From Cinclus cinclus (Eukaryota > Chordata > Aves > Passeriformes > Cinclidae), in assembly GCF_963662255.1 (NCBI RefSeq), contig NC_085073.1, forward strand, positions 1,984,001 to 2,048,000: DNA of 64,000 nucleotides, given 5' to 3'. A program made the position numbers and the translations under genes. Positions 12,476-24,247 of this stretch are shown in pieces. Position 1 is the stretch's first letter; every line of letters starts with the position of its first letter. A model generated the notes under the pieces. The model was not told the DNA's origin. It made no database searches and saw nothing but the letters and a program-made list of their open reading frames with translations.

Positions 12476-13021
12476 CCCTGCTCCCCACCTGCCTCCCTCG
12501 GGGGTGGGACAGCACAAGCCACAACAGGCAGGGCCACTGGTGTCACCGTAATTTGATTTGAAGCAGAGGTGACAGAAGGCTGCTTGATAAACACTTCCAA
12601 ATTAAGCGGCTTTGTGTGCTAATCGCTCTGGCAATCAGCCCCACAGCAAAATCTCTGCTAAAAGGGATTGGAAATCAATAAAATTAGTCGACTAGTAATT
12701 AGCTTTAGTCCCAGGAAAACCAGCAAAGTTGTTTTTCCTGATGAGAACTGGCTCCACTCAGTGAGGAACAACACACCCAGGCACCCCCCAGGAAAGGCTC
12801 TGAGGGGCTGGCACAGCCCCTGTGAGGAAAAAGGGGGTGCTGGAAGCAGCTCCCAGAATTCCTGTTTATTTACCAGCCCCATCCACCCCCAAGTAGGAAA
12901 AAACAGCTGTGAGTGGAAGGCAGCCGGGAGCTGTTTACAGGACGTCGATTGTGAAGGGGACCATACAATTTGCTCACTTCCTTTTCCCGGTGCACGACCA
13001 AACAATTAAAATAAAAATAAA

Positions 13022-13035
13022 GGGGGGGGGGGGGG
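13022..13035 (+). repeat. G14 homopolymer
   Basis: Fourteen consecutive G between A-rich flanks. Confidence 0.9.
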
Positions 13036-13194
13036 AAATAAAAAATTCACCCTGAACACCTGGAGGGCAGCACAAGGTCCCTGGCAATACCATCCTGGAG
13101 GGCTATGCTCATGGGGCAGGTCAGGGGATGTTTTATTCCTTTCACTGCCTTGAAATCTGAGGTGGGACCAAAACTGTCAGTGAGGGTCAGCTGT

Positions 13195-13300
13195 TCTGCT
13201 GCACTGGAAGTGTCCAAGGCCAGCTGCATGGAGCTTGCAGCAACCTGGAATAGTGGAAGGTGTCCCTGCCTGTGGAAGGGGGCTGGAATGTGATGCCACT
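13195..13300 (+). repeat. CR1 LINE fragment, family A, degraded
   Basis: ACTGGAAGTGTCCAAGGCCA and AGTGGAAGGTGTCCCTGCC blocks of CR1, directly left of a family B copy in the same orientation. Confidence 0.8.
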
Positions 13301-13351
13301 TCCTGACCTGTCCAGGGGCATCAAATAGGCCAGGTGGCATTTCCCTCTGGG

Positions 13352-13562
13352 ACAGGAGCCCAGCAGGGCTGGAGCTGTGTCAGGGCTTGGGCTGGAGCTC
13401 AGGGAAAGGTTCTTCTTTCCCCCGAGGGTGCTGGGCACTGCCCAGGCTCCCCAGGGAATGGTCCCGGCCCCAAGGCTGCCAGAGCTCCAGGAGCGTTTGG
13501 ACACCGCTCTCAGGGATGATCTCTGTGGGTCCTTTCCAGCTCAGGATATTCCAGGACTCCAT
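13352..13562 (+). repeat. CR1 LINE fragment, family B
   Basis: Family B core in plus orientation, from GGACAGGAGCCCAGCAGGGC to TTCCAGGACTCC. It is the only plus-strand family B copy in the window, and its 31 bases before the 3' end have been replaced or shortened. Confidence 0.9.
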
Positions 13563-14224
13563 CAACAGATGCTCTGGAACAGGAGTCCAGTGTCACCATT
13601 CCCCAGACTAGACACCTCAAGGGGGGACACACAACAGCACCCACATTAAACTCACAGATCCCTGCACCATTTCTGAGGCAGATTCTGCCCCTTTATCTTT
13701 GGATGATGAATGAACCCAGAACCCAAAGCCACAACAGGCCCATCCACCCCACACACCCCCCCGAATCAAAGAAGCACCTGCTGCTGCTGCCCCATCCCCA
13801 AATGTGCACTCAGGGATAATTTTTGACTTCAAAAAGCTGATGCGACCACTTTGGTGATTGTTAATTTCTCTGCTCAGCATCTACTCGGCATCTCCTGCAC
13901 TGTATTCCAGTTCAGCAGTTTCTGCACACACACAGATGGGGTTTAGGAAATGTTTGAGGTTGGGGAAAAATAGGAGAGAACCAGGGAAGAAGTGCTGAAG
14001 AATGATCCATTCCCCATTGGCTTTCCATGAGGGATAACTATGGGGAGAAACTGAACCTACACCAAAACCAAACAAAGACAGAAAGAGGGGGAAAAGAGTC
14101 AAAGAAAAATTTTAGCACCTCCTGCTCTTTTGGGAGATGCTCTGGTATCACTGAAACTGCTCTCAAAGGACAAGGCAGGCTCCAAGGAAGCCCCCGGGCT
14201 AGTTTTCAGGGTGCTGGAGTGGCA

Positions 14225-14330
14225 TCCCAGAGACAGACCTGGACTATCCTGAGCTGGAAGGGATCCACAAGGATCACCCAGTCCAACTCCTGTCCCTGCT
14301 CAGGACACCCTAACAGTCCCACCATGTGCA
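14225..14330 (-). repeat. CR1 LINE 3' tip, family B-like
   Basis: TATCCTGAGCTGGAAGGGAT, then CCAACTCCTGTCCCTGCTCA. Confidence 0.75.
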
Positions 14331-14770
14331 CAAACAGTAACAATTATATGCAATAATAAATTTACAAACCAGTGCCCAGCACCGGGGTGAGGAAGCTTTG
14401 GAAAAAAACAACAAAACCCAACCAGCAAATTCAGCCATCCCTCACTTTAGACACAAGTCATATTTGTAGATGTAAAGGAAGGTCCCCACAGCATTTTAGG
14501 GAGTGATTTTATGGTAATCAAAATAAAAGCTTGCCTTTATTTTAAGTCATCATTAAGGAAGTAAATGACTTGGGCCAGCCCAAGTCTCATCAAGGCCTTG
14601 CAGAGGGTGCACACAGCAGCACTGGGGAAGAGCCACCATCGCCTGTGCCTAGAACATGGCCGAGAATCTGACCCAGGGTGCCAAGGCTCACACCAGCAGT
14701 GAATTGTTGGGCTGTGTTCCTCCTGAAGGTTGGTCAGACTGTACAGGATTTATTAAAATAAAAAAAAAGG

Positions 14771-14824
14771 GGATGGATGGATAGATGGATGGATGGATGG
14801 ATGGATGGATGGATGGATGGATGG
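14771..14824 (+). repeat. (GGAT)n microsatellite
   Basis: About 13 tetranucleotide units with one GATA interruption. Confidence 0.95.
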
Positions 14825-14832
14825 GAACAGCC

Positions 14833-15391
14833 CTGGGAAGAAGGACTTGGGGTGTTGGTGGGGGAGAGGCTCAGCCTGCCCCAGCCATGGGCACTGACCC
14901 CAGAACCCCCCCTGTGCTGGGCTGAGCCCCCAGCGTGGGCAGCAGGGGAGGGGGGGGATTCTGCTCCTCTGCCCTGCTCAGGTGAGACCCCACCTGCAGA
15001 GCTGCCCCCAGCCCTGGGGAACAGCATCAGGAGGGCGTGGAGCTGCTGGAGCCAGTCCAGAGGAGGCCACGGAGATGCTCCAAGGGCTGGAGCCCCTCTG
15101 CTCTGGGGACAGGCTGGGAGAGCTGGGGGTGCTCACCTGCAGAAGAGAAGGCTCCAGGGAGACCTGGAGCCCTTTCCTTCCCTGTGAGGGTGGTAAGGCC
15201 CTGGCACAATGTGCCCTGGGAGAAGCTGTGGCTGCCCCTGGATCCCTGGCAGTGTCCAAGGCAAGGCTGGACATTGGGGCTTGGAGCAGCCTGGGATAGT
15301 GGAAGGTGTCCCTGCCCATGGCAGGGGGTGGAAGGGGATGGGCTTTGAGGTCCATTTCAGCCCAAGTTATTCTGGGATTCTGAGATTAAAA
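14833..15391 (+). repeat. CR1 LINE fragment with ORF2 C-terminal remnant, family A
   Basis: About 560 bp. The left part reads as the degenerate end of the CR1 reverse-transcriptase ORF ([16 protein letters not shown], then an [12 protein letters not shown] stretch in shifted frames), followed by the 3' UTR. It abuts the (GGAT)n tract at 14771-14824. Confidence 0.92.
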
Positions 15392-16227
15392 TCCAGTGAG
15401 AGAAGTGAAGGCAGAGAGGCTTTTGGGCCTCCCAAATGTAGGGAAGATCCTGCTCCCTCCAGCAGGAATGCCCCGAGAGCTGCAGCCAGTCCCTCTCCCA
15501 GCCCCTGGGAGAGCCAGCAAGATGCCACACGGAGAAAGAAAACAAACGTGTGACGACAACCAGAGTGAAGAAAATAAACTTTAAAGCTCAAAACACTTCC
15601 CCCAGCTGTAAAAACAAAGGCCAGCAGTGACCAAACACGAGCACAAAGGAGAGGCAGGAGAAGAGGATGGAGGATAACACAGTCAGGGCTTCCTAAAGGT
15701 CATCAGCCTGCGGAATGAACCCACCGTGTCCCTTGTCGCCAACCTCTCTAGGACAAAACTCCCCATGTCCCTCATCACCAGCCTTCATCCAAGCCTGACA
15801 GCCCTGCAAGCAGGAGAATGTCAAGGAGGGTCCAAGGGACAAAAGTGCAGGGAAACGGACCAATAATAACACTGGACTGAGTCAGACCCACAACAGGTGT
15901 CAGAGGAGTTGCTGTTCCTTGCTGTCCCTCAGATCAGTTGTGTTTTGGAGGGGCAGCTCTGATCCCTCCACACAGATGGAAACAGACCCAGTGTGAGGTG
16001 ACAGTGGGGACGCCACAGCCAGGATGGCCAGCCCTGCAGGGTCACTGCACTGTGGCAGGATGGGTGACAGGGACCATGGTGGCTGGGAGAGCGCAAAGGG
16101 GATGTCCCAAAGCTCTGGAAGCAACCCGGGATAAACCCAACCCTGCAGAACACGGAGGTGGCCCAGACCAGACCCTGTGGTACCCCCTTTGCAGTAGGGT
16201 GTCACACAGCATAATGTCTGTCTTTAT

Positions 16228-16885
16228 AGAATCATGGAGAGGTTTGGGTTAGAAGGGACATTAAAGCCTATCCAGTGCCACCCCTCCCATGGGCAGGGAC
16301 AATTTCCATTATCCCAGGCTGCTCCAAACCTTGTCCAACCTGGCCTTGGGCACTTCCAGGGATCCAGGGGCAGCCACAGCTGCTCTGGGCACCCTGTGCC
16401 AGGGCCTCACCACCCTCCCAGGGAACAATTCCTGCCCAATATCCCATCCAGCCCTGCCCTCTGGCAGTGGGAAGCCATTCCCTGTGTCCTGTCCCTCCAT
16501 CCCTTGTCCCCAGTCCCTCTCCAGCTCTCCTGGAGCCCCTTCAGGCCCTGCAAGGGGCTCTCAGGTCTCCCTGGAGCCTTCTCTTCTCCAGGTGAGCACC
16601 CCCAGCTCTCCCAGCCTGTCCCCAGAGCAGAGGGGCTCCAGCCCTTGGAGCATCTCCGCGGCCTCCTCTGGACTGGCTCCAGCAGCTCCATGCCCTCCTG
16701 ATGCTGTTCCCCAGGGCAGGGGGCAGCTCTGCAGGTGGGGTCTCACCTGAGCAGGGCAGAGGAGCAGAATCCCCCTCTCCCCTTCTGCCCATGCTGGGGG
16801 CTCAGCCCAGGACACAGTGCTGGCAGGGGCAGGTTGAGCCTCTCCCCCACCAACACCCCAAATCCTTCTCCCCAGGGCTGGTCCT
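16228..16885 (-). repeat. CR1 LINE fragment with ORF2 remnant, family A
   Basis: About 660 bp from the 3' terminus (GAATCATGGAGAGGTTTGGG) into ORF2 (reverse complement of the VGERLNLP region). One of the longest copies here. Confidence 0.92.
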
Positions 16886-19655
16886 GACCCTTTCTCCCAT
16901 AAACCCAGACAGTCCTGTGAAGATCCTTCCCTGTTTCTGCCTCACATGCAGTCAACAAGATCAACACATCTGCTACCACAGAACAATTGAAATTCAGTAG
17001 ATAGGGGGTTATTCTCAAAACCAGGCATTATATTCCATTAAACAGTTTCAGGGAGAAGACTGAGTGTAAATCCACATCCTATTTTTTCCAGGTCATTTAT
17101 TGTACCACAGAGCTGCACACTCATGACAGGCACAGACACTCCACACTAACACATGGATTGCTGTCGAAAGGGAGAAAACTCATTTTGCTGAGCGAGGAAG
17201 GGAACTCAGCAGCCTGAAGGCAGTGAGGACTGAAACACACTGGGTCCCCTGGGACACTCTCAGTGACCTCTCATGTTCCTCGGGCCATGGGGTGTTCCAC
17301 ACACCCCCACAGATGCTCCGAGGAGCTGCAACAACCCCACTTACTCTACTTAGCAGCACCCACCTCTATTTCCGCTCTGATTTGCATCTTTCCAAGTATT
17401 GTTTAATTTGCAATGTAAAATCAAATTACAGCCACAGAGATGCAACCGGAACACTGGAGAACAGAAATCTTCTCCCACTTGGTTTCCATTACTCACCAAG
17501 AAGACGAATGGGGACAGAAGCTTGTTTACTTACAAGTGACCAAAAAAAAACCCCAGAAGTTTGCCAGAGAGGCATTTGAGATCAAACAGGCAGGCAGTGC
17601 CAGCTGCGTGTACGTGAGCCCTCCCAGCCCTGCACTGCTGAAGCCCTACAGGTAGGGAGGCCAGGGGCTGTTAAAAATTAGACAAATTAAGGATGGCTTC
17701 CAAATAATGTGGAAATTACGCAGGGAAGTGGCCAAACAAATGTACGCCCCACCAGGGTGGCCTTGGCAGTTTGTTTGTGAGCCTTCTCTCAGCAGGGAGA
17801 GGGATGGTGGGGAATGACTTGTGCACTAATGCACGTGTTCCTGTGAGCTTCCTTGGGAAAAACAGACCCCAAAGGGGTGAGAAGCCAGCTAGGGATGGTC
17901 ATTCCAAGCCCAGGGGCTGTGATCCTGTGGGATGCTGGGGCCCTGTGGATGCCCCAAGGGCGCAGGATGCAGCCACAGGACCCGAGAGCCAGCACTGGCC
18001 CAGACGATGATTCAGCCCACAGGAAGGATCATCTCAGAAGAATTGTTGGACACAATGAGGAAAATTTTCCCAAACAAAGTGTTCTCAGCACCACCTGCCT
18101 CTCTCCCTCAGCCCCGGCTCCTGCTCGCGAGTAACCTCCAGGCTCTGGTCACCACAACAAAAGTTGGTGTTTTTGTTTTCCCCTTTCCCAAGCTGAGCAT
18201 TCCTGGGGCACAGCGGGTTTAGGATTCCATCCTGGCCCCCGAGAGCAACACAGAAGCTGCCAGCAAAGCCCCCGGCCATGTCCAGTTCCAGCCAGCAGCC
18301 TCAGAGCTGCAAACTTCAGGAGCTGGATATACCCAAAATAGACAAGCCAAGCTTCCTAAGGAATCCCTAAAGCAAATCCGTGGGTCAGAGCACACCAGAT
18401 GCAGAGTTTTGGGGATAACTGCATATACAGCCAAAGAGTTCTTCCTCCCAGACAACAGCTCTTATAGAATTTGGTCCATGTGACACCACACAGTGAGGTA
18501 TTTACCTGAAGAACAATTTAAAGACAGATGTGACCTATTTAGAGTTCTGCCAAATATTTCTGTAATTGAATAGACCATCAATTATTTAAATTGCATTAAA
18601 AAGGGCTGAATTCAATCCACTTGCTCCTACAAAGCACCATTTCCATGAACTACAACTCTTTTCCCCCCCTCTTTAAACATAAACACTTCAAGATGTTCAT
18701 TTGTCCCTTGCCCTGAAAAGGATCCACAACTTTGTATAACCATACCCCATGCTCTAAATTCCCCTGGTAGCCCAAAAGCCAAAAGCACAAGTCACAGGAA
18801 GAGTTTACCTGAAGACAAATCCCAACCCATCAGCTTTAAGGCCACCAAAGCTTATGGTGTGCATGGGGCAGGGCCACCAGCCCTCATGACCTTAGAAGGA
18901 GTCACTGATGCATGGCACTGTGGGTTTAGGTTGTTAATCAGCCCTCCCGATTTTGTTCATCACACACTGCTCAGAAGACACCAAGAAGTTGCTCCAGCCC
19001 CTCTTGCCCTTGTCCCCTTGTCCCTAAATCCAGTTCCCAACACACATCTCCAAGCAGTGCCTAAATACTGGTGGAGGGATTATGGCACTGAGCTGGTGGG
19101 GAGGAAGGTTTTATAAATCTGAATGTGTCACCTGGTTTGGGACATAGAGAAGTGCCTGGGGCAGCTCCAGGAAGAGGACAGGACAGAGCCAAGGGCAGTC
19201 TGGATCCAGTCTGTGTGTGATGGATCGTGGTGGCACCAGCTCTGGCTAGGACATGCCACCCTCAGCAGGTGCTGCTGGGCTCCTCCTGCTCCACCAGGGG
19301 CAGGGAGTGCACAGCTGAAAGAGCAAAGGGAGCCCGTCCTCACCATCCCTTCAGGCTGCGTACCCCCACTTCACCCACACTGTCCCTGGACAAATGGTGG
19401 CACGGGTGAGGTGCCAGCAGATGGCACTCAATGAGTAGCACGGATCCTCCTCTTTCCCAAGACTAACCAGCACCTTTCTCCTGCCTGCACATTTTAAACC
19501 ATTTCCTGGGTGCAACTCTGGCATCACTCAACAGCAGCTGGCAGGAGCTAGTGCTCCTTGGTCTCATCCTTTGTGCTGGGCAACAAAAAATGCCCTGAAA
19601 AAGCCCCACTGCCCAACCCCTTGGAAGCCCCAGAGAACTCGGGAAAGCAGATTTC

Positions 19656-19679
19656 TTTTCTTTTTTTTTTTTTTTTTTT
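19656..19679 (+). repeat. T-rich homopolymer
   Basis: Pure T run of about 19 bases preceded by TTTCTTTTC. Confidence 0.9.
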
Positions 19680-20229
19680 GCCATCTCTCATGCTGCCCTG
19701 GGCACAAAGTGACCATTGTTTGGGTTGTGGATGGGTGACCCCGGGAAGGTGGGAGGCAGTTTCCCCTCCCTGCTCCATGGCCAGCGTGACAAACCCACAG
19801 CAGCATCAGCCTGGCCTCACAGCCCACACCAGCCCTTCCAGTGCTCTCTGCAGCTCAGAACAAGCTGGAGACAAAAAGAGACCCATTAGATTATCTTGTC
19901 TGTGTCTCCTCTACATGCGGCTTCGATTTCTGGTACTTTTGTCAAACCAAGCACTAACACTCCTTATCAGGAATCCTAATACAACTGTCTAGGAAAATTG
20001 ACCATTAACAAGCTCCTCTGATATTTTACTCAAAGATTGCTTTGTTTTAACTACGAGAAGCTCAAATAAATGTTTTCCTATGTGAACAAAAAGAACTGCA
20101 GCAGTTAAAAACCTGGAGCTGCAGTTTGCTGGGATGGTGAGAGCTGAGCTCACCACTGTGGATGAAAAGCTGCTGTCTCAAAGGAAAGTGGCTGCATTTT
20201 CAAATTCAAGTTTGAAAAAAAATTAAATT

Positions 20230-20410
20230 ATATGTATAGAGATGAGAGTGGGAAAAAAACCAAAAAAAAACAACCCAACCAAACCAAAAAACAACAACAA
20301 AACAAAAAATACAAAAAACCCCACAAACAAACAAACAAAACCCAAAAAACAACAAACAAACAAACAAACAAACAAACAAACAAACAAACAACACCAAAAC
20401 CACAAAACAA
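20230..20410 (+). repeat. A-rich region with (CAAA)n microsatellite
   Basis: Low-complexity A/C stretch; a nearly pure CAAA run occupies about 20350-20390. Confidence 0.93.
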
Positions 20411-21105
20411 CCAAAAAGCTCAATTTCCAGCCTAGTGCTGCAAGGAAAACAAAGACCAAAGTTATCCCCAAATTCCTGGATTGCCTCCAACACATGAGCT
20501 CTGCTGGCAGCTCCCACCTCTGCTCTGGGGACACTCAGGGCCATGCTGGCCCCTGCCAAAGCTTCCTGCAGCAGGTTCAGGAGTGGCTCAGGGCACGGCA
20601 GCACAGGCTGCTGTGACAAGAAAGGGCCCTTCTCACCCTGCATTTCTCTTGAGTGAGTTCTGGGCTTGCTGGACTTTCCAGGGGCTGCTGAACATGTAAG
20701 GCAGCAGGAAACCCAAAGAAAATCAGTTCCCCATTTGGAGCACAATGTGCCCCAGAAGCCCCCAAGATGGGGCTGGCCAGGATGGACAGGAAGAGGAACA
20801 TCTTAGCTGGCAGATGGTTTGCAAAACCACAGCCCCACACCTTTGACTCTCAGAGCCCCAGTGCTGGTGCCACCATGGCACAGGAAGCAGGGACAGGCTG
20901 GAGGGGATAAACTGCCCTGGTTGCTCCCATCAGACCCCTCATTCCCCACAGAATCAAGGGGAAATAAGCTGTTATCAATCTCTCTGGTGCCCAGGATCCA
21001 CCACACTCTGGGGTTGTTCATCCAGCTCCTGCTCACGCTGCTGTGGTCAGGGAAAGGAGCACACACCAACCTCTGCTCACCCAGGCACAGAGCTTTAACT
21101 CTCAC

Positions 21106-21220
21106 ACAGAGTCCCACAATTGTTTAGGATGGAAGGGACCTTAAAGCTCATCTTGTTCCACCCCCAGCCATGGGCAGGGATACCTTCCACTATCCCAGGG
21201 TGCTCATGGGAACCTGCTCC
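21106..21220 (-). repeat. CR1 LINE 3' tip, family A
   Basis: TTTAGGATGGAAGGGACCTT, then CCATGGGCAGGGATACCTTC and CACTATCCCAGG. Confidence 0.85.
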
Positions 21221-22073
21221 TGGGCTTGCACGGCTCTGTCCACTTGCAATTCCCCCTGATCTTGCAGCATCCCAAAGCTGCAGCTGCTCCCTGGCATCCC
21301 AGAGAGAGCCCCATCTGCAGCCAGGATGCTGCCTACACAAGCCCATGTTTATTTAAAACTCAAGAGGTGCAGGTTTCCCAAGGTGTCCCTGTACCCCACC
21401 TCAGTTCAAAGCAGGCACCATGTGTAGCGATTCAGACTAAATGCTTCCTCTTTAAGTTACAACTCCACATGCACAAGTCACTCCAATCAAAGCCAGGGAT
21501 CTGTGCCTTGTTTGATTCATATCTAAAACCACCTGAAATAAAAACCATCCCACAAGCCCATTGTAGGGCAAGGAAGCCCCAAACCCAGGCCATATCCCCA
21601 CAACAGTTAACAATACAGCAATTAACTATGCCAGTGACAGACTCGAGGTGTAGTAGACCATGGGCGACCCTACACAGGACACCTGCGGCTGGCACCTGAA
21701 CTTTGTGCCGTGTCCCCAGCCTACAGATCCCCCTCCTCCTGCAGCCCTACCCTGCTCACAGCTGTAACAGGTTTAGGGGACTTGGGCACACACAGTGAGG
21801 AGGCAGCAGACAAAGCTGAGCTGTTCCTGCTCCCAAAAAGGGTTGGGACTCCTCAAGCAGCTTTAAGGTTCTCAGTTCCTGCCCAACAGCACCAAAAAGG
21901 ACTCAGAACGTGAGGGAAAAGACGCCTGCACAATTCTAGCACGACCCTCCACAGCCCACCTCGATCCCTCGAGAGTACAACTCCCAACCGATCCACTACA
22001 AATCCTCCCTTCACACTCCATCCTCCCACCCTTCACCAAACCATCCTGCCAGATGTGTGGCAGGGGCACGTAC

Positions 22074-22210
22074 CCCCGGACAGCTCGTCCTGGGCTGCCA
22101 TGTCCCGGAGCCGCTGGCCCTGAGGAGCCGGGTCCCTGCGCCGAGCGCTCCAGCCCAGCCCCGGCGAGGGAGGAGCAGCTCCCGGTGCCTCTGTCCTGCC
22201 CTGCCCACCG
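22074..22210 (-). promoter_or_regulatory. Candidate internal TCF3 promoter and alternative first exon (intron 3)
   Basis: A small CpG-rich patch (about 11 CpGs in 130 bp) in otherwise CpG-poor intron. On the TCF3 strand, an ATG at 22101-22099 in favourable context (G at -3, G at +4) opens MAAQDELSG plus one base, followed directly by the donor GGGG|GTACGT (exon end at 22074). This leaves phase 1. Exon 4 starts in phase 1, so splicing would read MAAQDELSGG-LDERP in frame with TCF3. Known: TCF4 and TCF12 have internal promoters that give alternative N termini. Inferred: an E2A isoform that lacks the LxxLL motif. The transcription start and 5' end are unknown. It could also be a chance CpG patch. 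Confidence 0.45.
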
Positions 22211-22440
22211 CTGCCTGCCTTTGTTTGGGGACTGCAGAGAGTTCACTGCAGGGACAGGCAGAGGCAGTGAAAGGAAAGTTAATGAAGTTTATGGGGTGGA
22301 TCAGGTTTGCCAGGGAATTTATGAAGCGCTGCCTGGAGAGCAAAGAGCAAATGGACAGCATCACTTCCAGATCAGGATTGTTCCTAGGGGGCCCTGGAAA
22401 AAATCACCCAAGTGATTCAGTCATGCTCTGATCTACAGAT

Positions 22441-22615
22441 GAGGGTGGACAGGCCCTGGCACAGGGTGCCCAGAGCGGCTGTGGCTGCCCCTGGATCCCT
22501 GCAAGTGTCCAAGGCCGGGCTGGACAGGGCTTGGATCAGCCTGGGACAGTGGAAGGTGGGACTGGATGATCCCTAAGGACTCTTCCAGCCCAAAGCACTC
22601 TTCGATTCCACGATG
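22441..22615 (+). repeat. CR1 LINE fragment, family A, short 3' block
   Basis: CAGGCCCTGGCACAGGGTGC through CGATTCCACGATG. It lacks the TCCCTGCCCATGGCAGGG segment found in its relatives. Confidence 0.9.
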
Positions 22616-22805
22616 TTATCTTCTTGTTATCTCCTTGCCAGTAGCCCATTAAAGGCCAGGTCGGCACCAATGATGCAGCTGGAGCAGTTTTTCCCTCTCA
22701 CAAAAGCCACCTCCACCCAGTTCTGCACAGCTCTGCCATGGTGATCCTGGGGACTCCTCTGGCAGCCCTGGGCACTGGTTATTGTTTGGCTTTCCTTTAT
22801 CTGCA

Positions 22806-22920
22806 GATCTCAAAGCATTTTGTAAATGTTAAACCTCTAAGCCTCTCTAGGGAACAAAACTCTTTCTGCTATTGTACAGATGGAGAGACTTGCCCAAAAA
22901 TGAGGGCAGAGCTAAGGAGG
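22806..22920 (-). repeat. MIR-like ancient SINE remnant (intron 3)
   Basis: It reads TCTCAAAGCATTTTGTAAAT then GTACAGATGGAGAGACTTGC, the arrangement seen in the reverse complement of MIR-type amniote SINEs. It lies 0.7 kb from the candidate internal promoter. Confidence 0.4.
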
Positions 22921-23962
22921 CAGCAGAGCCCAGAGCTGAGGCAGCTCACCTTTTTATTGGCACAAAGTACAGTGACACAGATTATCACTGGAAGACCTGT
23001 GTGGACAAACACAGCTCCTGGAAGAAGCACTCACTCTCCAGGTAGGAAAGCCTGGCATGCTGGAGCACCCAAAAATTTATTTACAACTGGTGCTCCAAAC
23101 CACAATGTCTCACCCATCTTTCAGTTTTCTTCTTCGGGTAAAAAAACCCCAGTTCTATAGTTTCAACTTTTTAGAAAATTATTTAAAGAAAACAGAACAA
23201 AAAAACCACAATGATTTTAAAAATACAAAGCAAGCTGGGGGAGAAGGGCTCTTCTCTATTTCTGAGCTGACCCAGGAGGGCTGGGCAGGGAGCTGGGGGA
23301 GATGCTCCTGTTGGGCTCTCAGGTCCTGCTGGCCATGGGGAGCTCCCCATGTTTTCACTCAGCTTTATTTCCTATGCTCTTCAATTTAAAGGAACCTGAG
23401 GGCCAGCAGGAATTGGGAATTCAGTGCCACTCAGCATGGCTTTGCCCAGTGCTCCAGGGAAATGCTGCAGTGAGCAGATGGGATGAAATTGTACCAGCAC
23501 TTCACTCAGGAGATCACTCAGTGCCTGTAGGCTCCAGCTAAGGGAGAAACCCCAAATAACTGAGTGTCTGGGATGGGAAGGAGCCAGCACAAGGGTGCCC
23601 AGGCAGCTGGAAAACCTCACAGGAAGCACAGCAGAAGCAGCCTCTGGGATGCACAAACCTGCTCCGCTAGGGCTGTAAAGGTGTCACAAGCAGCTCCCAC
23701 AGGAAGCAAGTGGAGTGCTGGGCCTAAGGAACCTCCAGTGGTGACTAAAACAGGCAATCAAAGAGAGCCACAGAAGTTTGCTGTGAACTCAGGATTCCAG
23801 ACATCACTTCCCTGAGATGCCTCAGTTCCCAGACCCATCTCAGAGCCTCACTTCTCCCCCAAGCCCAGGATTTCAGGTGACAGACACTCCTCCAGTTTCT
23901 GACCCACGCCTGGTGTTCTGCACCACAGGAAAACTGGAAGAGCAAAACTGGCCATGAAGAAG

Positions 23963-24247
23963 ACATGGAGTGACAGAACAAGGGGGAATGGCTTCCCACT
24001 GCCAGAGGACAGGGTTAAATGGGATATGGGGAAGGAGTTGCTCCCTGGGAGGGTGGTGAGGCCCTGGCACAGGGTGCCCAGAGCAGCTGTGGCTGCCCCT
24101 GGATCCCTGAAAGTGTCCAAGGCCAGGTTGGACACTGGGGCTTGGAGGAGCCTGGGATAGTGGAAGGTGTCCCTGCCATGGCAGGGGGTGGAACAGGATG
24201 AGCTCTGAGGTCCCTTTCAGCCCAAACCAGTCTGGAATTCTGTGAAG
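23963..24247 (+). repeat. CR1 LINE fragment, family A
   Basis: From GGAATGGCTTCCCACTGCCA to GGAATTCTGTGA. Confidence 0.92.

Noticed and set aside
17000..21100. Possible endogenous retrovirus or LTR sequence in repeat-poor intron
   Set aside because: No TG...CA long terminal repeat pair, primer-binding site, or gag/pol/env-like reading frame was seen here or elsewhere in the window.
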